Source of the DNA: an uncultured Oscillospiraceae bacterium
GTDB lineage: Bacteria > Bacillota > Clostridia > Oscillospirales > Oscillospiraceae
Assembly (NCBI GenBank): GCA_910589155.1
Contig: CAJURY010000005.1
Span: forward strand, 58,885 to 122,884
Direction of reading: 5' to 3'
DNA length: 64,000 bases
The translations under genes and the position numbers were made by a program. The notes beneath the pieces are model-generated. The model had not been told where the DNA came from. It did not search any database and saw only the letters and a list, made by a program, of their open reading frames with translations. Positions 55,414-62,193 of the stretch are shown here, piece by piece. Numbering within the stretch: position 1 is the first letter of the stretch; the number at the start of each line of letters is the position of its first letter.

Positions 55414-55531
55414 TTATATGGGGCGAAGCTCACCTTTGGAACATTCCGAAAGTCAAGGCTTAAACCTACAGTTTATGAAATGAAAACTACATAAACCAGC
55501 GGTGAAAGGAAGAAGTGCCCTCGAAGTGTTC

Positions 55532-55569
55532 GTTTGCGAATACATTTTCGGGGGTTTGCGAATACATTT
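55532..55569. repeat. 16-bp direct repeat in the leader of a metallophosphoesterase gene
   Basis: GTTTGCGAATACATTT occurs exactly at 55532-55547 and 55554-55569 (22-bp period, two helical turns), about 65 nt before the ATG at 55634. This looks like a tandem regulator-binding site. Otherwise the 55414-55633 gap holds no gene. Confidence 0.75.
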
Positions 55570-55633
55570 CTCTAAATCGAAAGACAATGGCGGCAATGAT
55601 TGATATACTTACACTCGGAAAGGTGGCGCCTCA

Positions 55634-56359
55634 ATGATTTACTACACCGGCGACATTCACGGCCAAAAATACGAGATAGAGCGCTTCTGTAAGCGTTTCA
55701 AACCAACAAGGGACGATGTAATTGTGATCCTTGGGGATGTTGCGGCAAATTACAGCCAGGACGAAAGGGATGCGGAGCTGAAGCAAGCCCTGAATAAGCT
55801 CAAACCCACGATCCTGTGCATTCACGGAAACCACGAGATCCGGCCGTGGAATATCCCCACTTACAAAACAAAGATATGGAACGGCGGGACCGTATGGTAT
55901 GAGGAAGAATATCCCTCTGTATTATTTGCAAAGGACGGGGAGATATACGATCTCGAAGGGCTTCGCCACATCGCCATCGGCGGGGCCTACAGCGTGGACA
56001 AGTTCTATCGCATCGCCCGGGAATACGGCTGGTGGAAGGATGAGCAGCCCTCTGACGAGATCAAGCAGTATGTGGAACAACAACTCAAAGAGAACAAGAT
56101 TGATGTGATTCTTTCCCATACCTGCCCCTTCAAGTACGAGCCTGTGGAGGTGTTCCTCCCCGGCATTGATCAAAGTACGGTGGATACAAGCACAGAAAAA
56201 TGGCTCGACGCCATCGAAGACACTACCGAATATATTGCATGGTTCTGTGGGCATTGGCACATCAACAAACGAATTGATGACATGCACTTCCTGTTCCATC
56301 AATTCGAATCCTGTGAAGCGATTCAGGAGATTGCTATGGCAAGACGATTCTCCAAATAG
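55634..56359 (+). CDS. Cytoplasmic metallophosphoesterase
   Basis: 241 residues with the full calcineurin-like set: YYTGDIHGQKYEIERF, VIVILGDVAANYSQDE, CIHGNHEIRP, VILSHTCPF, WFCGHWHIN. There is no signal peptide. Likely a phosphodiesterase or diadenosine-tetraphosphate-like hydrolase. The substrate is unknown. It is followed after 15 nt by a second phosphoesterase of different sequence, so the pair is co-transcribed. Confidence 0.9.
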   Translation: MIYYTGDIHGQKYEIERFCKRFKPTRDDVIVILGDVAANYSQDERDAELKQALNKLKPTILCIHGNHEIRPWNIPTYKTKIWNGGTVWYEEEYPSVLFAKDGEIYDLEGLRHIAIGGAYSVDKFYRIAREYGWWKDEQPSDEIKQYVEQQLKENKIDVILSHTCPFKYEPVEVFLPGIDQSTVDTSTEKWLDAIEDTTEYIAWFCGHWHINKRIDDMHFLFHQFESCEAIQEIAMARRFSK

Positions 56360-56374
56360 AAAGAAGGAAGAACG

Positions 56375-56956
56375 ATGAGTAAGGTTTTCTTCACCGGTGA
56401 TCTGCACTTCGGGCATGAAAATGTCCTTGCCTTTGATCACCGACCCTTTGAAACGGTAGAGGAAATGGATGCGGAGCTGATCCGCCGGTGGAATCACAAG
56501 GTCGGCAAAGGCGATCAGGTATATGTCCTTGGGGACTTCATTTGGAAGACAAGAAATGATGATGCTCCAAGCCTCATTAAAAGTCTCAATGGTCAAATCA
56601 TCCTCATCAAAGGAAACCATGACCGTTTCCTACACAATGCGAAAGCCAAGGAAGCACTGGCGGGCATAAAGGACTATGACCATATCTGTGTGACCTTGGA
56701 AGACGGCACGAAGAAAAGAGTCATTCTTTCCCATTACTTCATCCCCATGTACAACGGCCATCGCCATCAGGCAATCCATCTTCACGCACACTCCCACTTC
56801 ACGGATGAAGCGGACTTCGAGGTAGACTACGCCGCGTATCTGAACGGCATTGGATGCCGAAATGAGATTTACAATGTGGGTTGTATGTACTGGAATTTTG
56901 AGCCTGTGACTTTGGACGAGATTCTCGCACAAGGCAGGACGATCCGCCCCAACTAA
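56375..56956 (+). CDS. Cytoplasmic metallophosphoesterase
   Basis: 193 residues: FFTGDLHFGHENVLAFDHRP, QVYVLGDFIWKTRNDD, ILIKGNHDRFLH, VILSHYFIPMYNGHRH, IHLHAHSHF. It is of the short phage/plasmid-type phosphoesterase clade. A ribosome site GAAGGAAGAACG precedes the ATG. It is 15 nt after the first phosphoesterase gene and 2 nt before a RelB-like gene, a three-gene accessory operon. Confidence 0.9.
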   Translation: MSKVFFTGDLHFGHENVLAFDHRPFETVEEMDAELIRRWNHKVGKGDQVYVLGDFIWKTRNDDAPSLIKSLNGQIILIKGNHDRFLHNAKAKEALAGIKDYDHICVTLEDGTKKRVILSHYFIPMYNGHRHQAIHLHAHSHFTDEADFEVDYAAYLNGIGCRNEIYNVGCMYWNFEPVTLDEILAQGRTIRPN

Positions 56957-56958
56957 CA

Positions 56959-57201
56959 ATGACCATTGAACTTGATCAAGAGGTGTATGATCAGGCATCG
57001 GAGCTGTTCCAAAGCCTCGGAACCACGATTGAAGATATGACGGTTGCTTTTCTCAAGTTCTGCGTCATTCCGGAGAATCTGCCGCTGCTCAAGGCGTATT
57101 TTGGCATAGAAAATGCACCTGCCGAAGCAGGTGCAAAAATGGAGTTACATCATCGGGTTTTCCAGAAGGTCTTCGATATCGCAGCCAAGCACACGGGATA
57201 A
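56959..57201 (+). CDS. RelB/DinJ-like N-terminal domain protein without a recognisable toxin
   Basis: 80 residues: MTIELDQEVYDQASELFQSL, TTIEDMTVAFLKFCVIPENL, a ribbon-helix-helix-like start similar to DinJ antitoxins. It begins 2 nt after the phosphoesterase stop. The 3' end runs 57 nt into the convergent HTH gene on the other strand. The last residues are therefore antisense to the HTH C-terminus and may be a fusion created by rearrangement. Confidence 0.6.
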   Translation: MTIELDQEVYDQASELFQSLGTTIEDMTVAFLKFCVIPENLPLLKAYFGIENAPAEAGAKMELHHRVFQKVFDIAAKHTG

Positions 57202-57795
57202 TTTGTAGAGTATCCGTGCCTGAGCTTTGTCAATATCATTTCCCCGCTGCTCATACATCTGAATGTTGCGCAGATTCACGCCGGATTGCTCCGCAAGCTC
57301 TGCCTGCGACAAGCCGCGGTTCTCGCGGATTCGTTTCAGCTTGCAATCACCTTCGGCAGCCTTATAGAGATCTTCCATGGCATCGATGAAGCTTGTGATG
57401 TCCATTTCATGATACACCGAATACATACCAATGATTTTGGAAAGCGGAATTCGCTCGAAGATGTCCTTGAAACGGCGACCGGAAAACCATTGGTATTCCG
57501 CAACAGCCCAACCGGCCCAATACGCGGGGGAGCAATCCTCGGCATGGGTAGGTTCCGGCAATTCCTTTCTGCCGTATGCCTTCAAGATGACTGCCCGGGC
57601 AAGCTCGACACCCGACATGCCTGCAACATAAGCAGGATTGCCACGCTCAAACTGCTGGGCATAGCCCGTGTTGATAAACAAGGCAGTCATCCAATCCGGC
57701 TTTAGCTTGCAGTCATTGATGGCGTAGTCGAAGAAAGAGGACAAACGATCCTTTGCATTACTCAAATAGGATTCGCTGTATGCGTGGGTCATCAC
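57145..57795 (-). CDS. HTH protein paired with the DUF3990 gene
   Basis: 216 residues. The N-terminal 145 residues form an unnamed domain (MTHAYSESYLSNAKDRLSSF; CSPAYWAGWAVAEYQWFSGR). A C-terminal XRE HTH follows (IRENRGLSQAELAEQSGVNL; RNIQMYEQRGNDIDKAQARI). The gene overlaps the preceding DUF3990 gene by 38 nt. In several Firmicutes such an HTH protein accompanies DUF3990, which suggests the HTH partner is the antitoxin or regulator. The pairing is from memory of gene neighbourhoods. Confidence 0.82.
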   Translation of the reverse strand: MMTHAYSESYLSNAKDRLSSFFDYAINDCKLKPDWMTALFINTGYAQQFERGNPAYVAGMSGVELARAVILKAYGRKELPEPTHAEDCSPAYWAGWAVAEYQWFSGRRFKDIFERIPLSKIIGMYSVYHEMDITSFIDAMEDLYKAAEGDCKLKRIRENRGLSQAELAEQSGVNLRNIQMYEQRGNDIDKAQARILYKLSRVLGCDIEDLLENPMM

Positions 57796-58456
57796 CGGCC
57801 ATCTCCTCTCTCAAGATATCCAGCACGAAGATATCGTCCCGGTAGGACTTGCTTTTCTTGATCTCCTTACAATAAGTGTCCCTCGCTTTGGTGTCTCTAT
57901 CCAGGAACTTGGGATAATAGACACTCCAGCTCACCGGATAGGCATTGATGAAATGAAGGCGGTCAAACCCCTTTTGAGAAATGACAACCGTCTGTTCTCC
58001 CAGCTTTCCAAGCTTCAATGCCTTGTTGAGGCTTCGAAGCGGCAGGGTGTTGGATACGAAGGACTCAGCATACTGGAAGTAGGAATCGTCTGCCCGGTAG
58101 CCGATGACAACATCATAGCCAGACAAGTCAATGGAATAGTGGTCGATGATGTAGTCCCTTGCATCGATGGCAACCTCGGAGTCCAGCTTGAAAGTGCGGA
58201 ACTGAAGCAGCAAGGCGATCCAGTTCAGGACGGTATGATTGCCGTCCAACAAGTTCAGCACCTTCAGCCCGTCCGTGTCAAAGGCATAGCTGTTGACAAA
58301 ACCGTCTGTGTTCTTTTTGCAGGCCCACTCGCGAGCCATCTCGTCCACTTGTGTGCAGTAGAAGCCCATACCATAGTCGTTGTGGGGATTTCCAATATGA
58401 ATATCCGGAACCTCAATGATGTGGTCAGTTCCGTGAAGCAAATTGATGATGCTCAT
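57758..58456 (-). CDS. DUF3990 protein (ADP-ribosyltransferase-like), candidate toxin
   Basis: 232 residues from the ATG at 58456 (AGGAGG 8 nt upstream; a GTG at 58465 sits inside that site). LLHGTDHIIEVPDI, DYGMGFYCTQVDEMAREWAC and YDVVIGYRADDSYFQYA match the DUF3990 layout (H-G..., G-x-GFY-x-T, D-x-V-x-G-x-AD-D), which resembles a degenerate ADP-ribosyltransferase fold. Expression is from a consensus promoter wrapped in direct repeats. It is probably a toxin-like effector, with the overlapping HTH protein as regulator. The biochemical activity is unproven. Confidence 0.8.
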   Translation of the reverse strand: MSIINLLHGTDHIIEVPDIHIGNPHNDYGMGFYCTQVDEMAREWACKKNTDGFVNSYAFDTDGLKVLNLLDGNHTVLNWIALLLQFRTFKLDSEVAIDARDYIIDHYSIDLSGYDVVIGYRADDSYFQYAESFVSNTLPLRSLNKALKLGKLGEQTVVISQKGFDRLHFINAYPVSWSVYYPKFLDRDTKARDTYCKEIKKSKSYRDDIFVLDILREEMAGDDPRIQRILFE

Positions 58457-58474
58457 CAGCGGCACCTCCTATAA

Positions 58475-58523
58475 CATTGTGATGATATAGATAGATTGTA
58501 TCATTGTGATGATGGTTTGTCAA
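58475..58523 (-). promoter_or_regulatory. Promoter of the DUF3990/HTH pair with 12-bp direct repeats
   Basis: Minus strand: -35 TTGACA (58518-58523), 17-nt spacer, -10 TACAAT (58495-58500). CATTGTGATGAT occurs at 58475-58486 and 58502-58513, one copy on each side of the -10 box, a likely autoregulatory operator. Confidence 0.8.
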
Positions 58524-58560
58524 GCGGCTTTAGAAGCAAAAAAAGAAACGGAGAAATGAT

Positions 58561-59001
58561 ATGCAAGAAGTAAGACGCATGAAATCTGTAGAAACGATGG
58601 AACGGATCACCCGCCAGAAGTTCTGCGACAACTTCGATGAAATTCTCGATAGAGTAGATAAGGAAGATATCGGGTTTGTGATTCTCAACAACGAGGGAAA
58701 AGATGGACATGTTCTCTGTCCTGCCCGATGGTTCCAGATCAACTTTAGTGATGACTTGGGGTGCATTGTCAACAGTGCCCTCCGATATGCCATACATAGA
58801 CACACATATATGCCTGGTGTTGTGGTTGAGTTCATCCGCGAGTACATCAACATTCTGGATCGCAGAACGATTGAAGTCGCAATCCGGGATATCGAAGAAG
58901 AACTGAAACTGGGCGGGGTGGATGATCCCACCATGTGGATCGAACTGAAAGACGAACTTGCCGCCCGCATTGCCACGATGCAACCGCCAGAAGAGAAGTG
59001 A
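58561..59001 (+). CDS. Phd/YefM-like protein with a C-terminal helical extension
   Basis: 146 residues. The start (ERITRQKFCDNFDEILDRVD, then FVILNNEGKDGHVLCPARWF) has the Phd/YefM antitoxin pattern. The C-terminus (LRYAIHRHTYMPGVVVEFIR, LDRRTIEVAIRDIEEEL) is a separate helical segment found in phage-like proteins. No Doc or YoeB partner follows. Instead a metallophosphoesterase gene starts 9 nt after its stop. It may be an orphan antitoxin or a regulatory protein. Confidence 0.55.
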   Translation: MQEVRRMKSVETMERITRQKFCDNFDEILDRVDKEDIGFVILNNEGKDGHVLCPARWFQINFSDDLGCIVNSALRYAIHRHTYMPGVVVEFIREYINILDRRTIEVAIRDIEEELKLGGVDDPTMWIELKDELAARIATMQPPEEK

Positions 59002-59010
59002 GTTGATACT

Positions 59011-59256
59011 ATGACCTATGTATTATCCGACATCCACGGCAACCTGCGGAGATTTGAGTCTATCATGAAGCAAATCGATCTCCAATCGGATGATACATTG
59101 TATGTCCTCGGAGATGTTGTCGACAGGTATCCCGATGGAATCAAAATTTTATGGGGAATCATGAAAATGCCCAATGCAAAGATGCTGATGGGCAACCATG
59201 AGTATATGATGCTTCAAGCGATAGGACATTGCCGGAATACCGAGATACTTCTGTGA
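59011..59256 (+). pseudogene. Third metallophosphoesterase, N-terminal fragment
   Basis: TYVLSDIHGNLRRFESIMKQ, LYVLGDVVDRYPDGIKIL and MLMGNHEYMMLQAI give the DIHG, GDVVDR and GNHE motifs of a serine/threonine-phosphatase-like enzyme. Similarity ends near 59225, where antisense endolysin sequence begins, so about two-thirds of the protein (including the GHxH metal ligands) is missing. It should be inactive. Confidence 0.85.
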
Positions 59257-59778
59257 GATTGCCCAGAGCGTATCGCCGTGAACAACGGTATGTACGCGGT
59301 AGGTTTCCTCCGCTTTTGCGGTGACGAGCGCCAGATCGGACACCTTGACCGGGGACATGATGGCATTCTTGCCGTCCTCGCTCTTGTTGATGACCGCACG
59401 GTTGCCGGACACGCTGTGTACGATCCAGTTTTTAGCCTTGACCCAGGACGGAATCGTCTGACCGCCGTAATACTTCGCTCCCGTAATCTTCACATGGTCG
59501 CCCGCCTTGACGGCAGAGACTGCGGGCCTTGCGGATTCAGCGGTTTTGGTATCACCGCCAAGTGCCTCTGTAACCTTTGCGGCAAGATCACCGAGCCTTG
59601 CATAGAGCCGGTTGCCCGGACAGGATTTATTAGCGAACCAGCGATGGACGGTGAGGAGCATCTCATCGGCTTTCGGAGAGTAGTTCAGCGTTTTATCCTT
59701 ATCCCCAAGCCATAACAGCTTGATCTTGCCGTTGCGCTTGCAGATATCTGTGCAGAGCTTGATGAGCGTTTCATAGAC
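59228..59778 (-). pseudogene. C-terminal half of the phage endolysin (amidase end, SH3-like and LysM regions)
   Basis: On the minus strand VYETLIKLCTDICKRNGKIK, then TVHRWFANKSCPGNRLYARL, are the second half of the amidase_2 domain. SH3-like SVKAGDHVKITGAKYYGGQT and LysM HTVVHGDTLWAISQKYLG follow. The first residues continue exactly where the plus-strand fragment at 29778-30100 stops (KVY/VYETL). The 3' end breaks in the LysM repeat against the phosphoesterase fragment. The apparent longer reading frame at both ends is junction sequence, not gene. Confidence 0.85.
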
Positions 59779-59862
59779 GCTTACAAGGCCTACAGCAGAT
59801 GGAGCAAACACGCAAGCAAGATATTCGCTATTGAGGATTATCCGGACATTACGGGAGGTTGA
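59774..59862 (+). pseudogene. C-terminal scrap of a phage leucine-rich-repeat protein
   Basis: DAYKAYSRWSKHASKIFAIE then DYPDITGG-stop. This matches in pattern the end of the intact downstream LRR protein (EKWCTYADQFRAIEDYPDIC). About 28 codons remain, and they abut the endolysin fragment at TAGAC (59774-59778). It is a second truncated copy of the same gene type. Confidence 0.65.
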
Positions 59863-59866
59863 TAAA

Positions 59867-60490
59867 ATGAGCGATTACACTTATACCGTTGAGACTCTTG
59901 GTGATGATACCCTGACCGACAGCATCATTATGCGGACGGTTACCGAGGTGATTGACCAGCATATTAACACCATCTCTGAGTACGCATTTTACGGCTGTGC
60001 GGACCTGCAAACGGTAATTGGTACGAATGTAATCAGCATACGCCCCGATTGTTTTACGGGTTGCACTTCATTAGAGACGGTTTCCTTTCCAGCGCTGAAG
60101 GTTATGGACGGATACTTTAGAAACTGCACGGCCCTCAAAAATGTGGATCTTCCGCAATTGAAAGACATTCGGAAGCAATACGCATTTGAAAAGTGTACCG
60201 CACTGGAACGGATTGATCTTCCGGTCTGTACCCATATAGGAGTTGGGACAACTTATTCCTGCTATGCTTTCCACTATTGCTCATCCCTGACAACTGCGAT
60301 CCTCAGGAGCGAGACGATGTGTAGTTTGGACGATATCAGTGTGTTTGCCGACACCCCCATCTCAAAAGGAACCGGATACATCTATGTTCCGCAAGCACTG
60401 ATTGAGAGCTACCAGGCCCATGAAAAGTGGTGCACCTATGCTGATCAGTTCCGGGCCATTGAGGACTATCCGGATATCTGCGGTCAATAA
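59867..60490 (+). CDS. Phage leucine-rich-repeat (BspA/LRR_5-type) structural protein
   Basis: 207 residues from the ATG at 59867 (GGGAGG upstream). Repeats such as ISEYAFYGCADLQTVIGT, RPDCFTGCTSLETVSFPA and YFRNCTALKNVDLPQL show the LRR_5 consensus. It ends with the typical YVPQALIESYQ...FRAIEDYPD tail seen in tail/baseplate-associated proteins of Clostridia phages. It lies directly before a holin-type gene, as in the other prophage ruin. It may be a receptor-binding or accessory tail protein. Confidence 0.75.
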   Translation: MSDYTYTVETLGDDTLTDSIIMRTVTEVIDQHINTISEYAFYGCADLQTVIGTNVISIRPDCFTGCTSLETVSFPALKVMDGYFRNCTALKNVDLPQLKDIRKQYAFEKCTALERIDLPVCTHIGVGTTYSCYAFHYCSSLTTAILRSETMCSLDDISVFADTPISKGTGYIYVPQALIESYQAHEKWCTYADQFRAIEDYPDICGQ

Positions 60491-60506
60491 CCCAAATAAC
60501 AGAGCT

Positions 60507-60539
60507 AAGAGCGGTTGCCCATGACGGGTGGCCGCTCTT
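60507..60539 (+). terminator. Hairpin between LRR gene and holin-like gene
   Basis: AAGAGCGG-TTGCCC-ATGA-CGGGTGG-CCGCTCTT followed by CTCA. It corresponds in position to the hairpin at 29308-29327. T-tract weak. Confidence 0.5.
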
Positions 60540-60572
60540 CTCATATTCAAAATTCAAAGGAGGACAACTACT

Positions 60573-60977
60573 ATGAAAGAATTCTGGAACACCATTCAGC
60601 TGGCCTTTGCCGCTGTGGGCGGCTGGCTTGGCTACTTCCTGGGCGGCTGTGATGGCCTGCTCTACTCGCTCACCAACAGCCGCATCCTTGGCTATGGCAG
60701 ACCTGCCTATGATGCTGCCGGAGCTGTGGCTCCGGTCACGCCTGCCACTCCTGTCGCACCGCAGACCACGGACGTTCCCTTCCTCGTAAAGATCAGTATC
60801 CGGGACTTGAACATCCGCAAGGGACCTGGCACCAACTACAGCCGCACCGGCTCCTATACCGGCATCGGCGTGTTCACCATCGTGGACGTGCAGTCCGGGC
60901 AGGGCTCCGATACCGGCTGGGGCAAGCTCAAGTCCGGCGCGGGCTGGATTAGCCTCGACTATACCAAGAAACTGTAA
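60573..60977 (+). CDS. Holin-endolysin fusion remnant (holin N-terminus joined to SH3 domain)
   Basis: 134 residues. MKEFWNTIQLAFAAVGGWLG then FLGGCDGLLYSL is the first helix of the same holin as at 29363. At about residue 33 it joins in frame to an endolysin C-terminus: a linker (AAGAVAPVTPATPVAPQTTD) and an SH3_3 domain (DLNIRKGPGTNYSRTGSY; GWGKLKSGAGWISLDYTKKL). AAGGAGG precedes the ATG at 60573. An internal deletion between adjacent holin and endolysin genes explains it. The product, if made, would be a wall-binding protein with one membrane helix. Confidence 0.85.
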   Translation: MKEFWNTIQLAFAAVGGWLGYFLGGCDGLLYSLTNSRILGYGRPAYDAAGAVAPVTPATPVAPQTTDVPFLVKISIRDLNIRKGPGTNYSRTGSYTGIGVFTIVDVQSGQGSDTGWGKLKSGAGWISLDYTKKL

Positions 60978-60987
60978 CCGACCTTCT

Positions 60988-61025
60988 GGGCCTGTGGGAG
61001 AAATCCTGCAGGCCCACTTTTTTTA
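60988..61025 (+). terminator. Terminator of the second prophage ruin
   Basis: GGGCCTG (60988-60994) and CAGGCCC (61009-61015) followed by ACTTTTTTTA, 10 nt after the fusion gene stop. Confidence 0.75.
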
Positions 61026-61097
61026 TTTCTGCCCGCTCAAATCGGCTTCCAATCTCCAGTGGAAAGTGAAGGCCAAGCCTTCAGATTGGAGGTCACC

Positions 61098-61517
61098 ATG
61101 ACAAACGAACAAAGGATGAAGATCACAAACCTCCGGCATCAGGGCTACGGCTATACGGCCATCGCCAACGCCGTCGGTCTGTCCAAGGATAGCGTCAAGG
61201 CTTACTGCAGGAACCACGGCCTGGCCGGTGAAGTAGCGGCAGCCCACACCCTTGCGGAAGTGTTTCCGGATGGGTGCCTGAACTGCGGTGCGCCAATTAT
61301 ACAACGCCCCAAAGTGAAGAAACGGAAATTCTGTTGCAGCGATTGCCGCATTAGCTGGTATAAGGTAAACCCGGACCGGCTGAACCTTAAGGCCATGTAC
61401 GAATATGTTTGTCCGACATGCGGCAAGCACTTCTCCGCCTATGGTAACAGCCACCGGAAATACTGTTCCAACGCCTGCTATATCGCTGGCCGGTTCCAAG
61501 GCGGTGACGGCGCATGA
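61098..61517 (+). CDS. HTH and zinc-finger protein of recombinase modules
   Basis: 139 residues from the ATG at 61098 (GGAGG 5 nt upstream). TNEQRMKITNLRHQGYGYTA begins a sigma-like/resolvase-type HTH. Then come two cysteine pairs, CLNCGAPIIQRPKVKKRKFC and CPTCGKHFSAYGNSHRKYC, each with a trailing SxxC or SNAC. I recall this protein next to SHOCT and serine-recombinase genes in Clostridia elements, so it is probably a directionality or regulatory factor. Its stop overlaps the SHOCT ATG by 4 nt. Confidence 0.8.
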   Translation: MTNEQRMKITNLRHQGYGYTAIANAVGLSKDSVKAYCRNHGLAGEVAAAHTLAEVFPDGCLNCGAPIIQRPKVKKRKFCCSDCRISWYKVNPDRLNLKAMYEYVCPTCGKHFSAYGNSHRKYCSNACYIAGRFQGGDGA

Positions 61518-61670
61518 CACCGGAGGAGCTTCGTAATGATATGCTTTACCATATGGCCTTGTCGATGGCCAAAACCATGCTGGAAAAGGGCCTGCTCTCG
61601 CCAGAAGAATACGCTGAAATTGATACTATTCTGCTGCAAAAGTACCAACCATATTTGGGTAGTTTAACCT
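61514..61670 (+). pseudogene. SHOCT-domain protein, 3' truncated
   Basis: MTPEELRNDMLYHMALSMAK then EKGLLSPEEYAEIDTILLQK is the short SHOCT domain that normally precedes tandem serine recombinases on the same strand. After KYQPYLGS the frame enters antisense recombinase sequence (about 61660 on). The original next gene has been replaced by an inverted one. Confidence 0.75.
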
Positions 61671-62193
61671 TGCCGTCTGCAAAGCGCTTCCGCTGGCCCC
61701 ATGTGCAGTTCTCAGAAATGCTGCGGCTTTCCTCCTGCGCAAGGCTGGACATGATCGTCAGGAGCAGCTCGCCCTTACCGTCGAAGGTCCAGATATTCTC
61801 CTTTTCAAAATAGCATTCTGTGCCGTGCTCCTTGAGCCTTCGGATGGTGGTAAGGCTATCCACGGTGTTCCGGGCGAAGCGACTCACCGACTTCGTGATG
61901 ATTAAATCAATACGACCGGAAAGGGCGTCCTCCACCATCCGGTTAAACCCGTCGCGGTTCTTGGTATTGCACCCGGTGATACCTTCGTCTGCATAGACGT
62001 CGACAAACTCCCAATCGTCGCGGCTCTGGATGTAATGGGTGTAGTAATCCACCTGAGCCTCATAGCTTGACTGCTGTTCTTCATGGTCTGTGCTGACGCG
62101 GGCATAGGCAGCGACCTTGCGTTTAGCCATACTGGCCAACGGGGCCGCCGTGAACCGGCTAAGCGTCGCGGGTATCTTTGTTACGGTTGCCAT
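61546..62193 (-). pseudogene. Serine recombinase, N-terminal resolvase domain only
   Basis: About 175 genuine residues: KRKVAAYARVSTDHEEQQSS (catalytic Ser), VYADEGITGCNTKNRDGFN, DLIITKSVSRFARNTVDSL, AQEESRSISENCTWGQRKRF. After ADGKVKL (about 61668) it runs into the antisense of the SHOCT gene, so the DNA-binding recombinase and zinc-ribbon domains are missing. Its ATG overlaps the stop of the intact recombinase upstream. It is unlikely to act alone, though a catalytic-domain protein could form mixed oligomers. Confidence 0.85.

Noticed and set aside
59149..59811. A 220-residue minus-strand ORF that could be called a complete wall-binding protein
   Set aside because: Its first ~11 residues are antisense of an LRR-gene scrap and its last ~25 are antisense of a phosphoesterase. 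Only the middle is gene sequence, and it is the C-terminal half of the endolysin cut at 30.1 kb.
61514..61813. A 99-residue plus-strand ORF extending the SHOCT domain
   Set aside because: After about residue 50 it is simply the antisense of the inverted recombinase, so only 61514-61670 is genuine.
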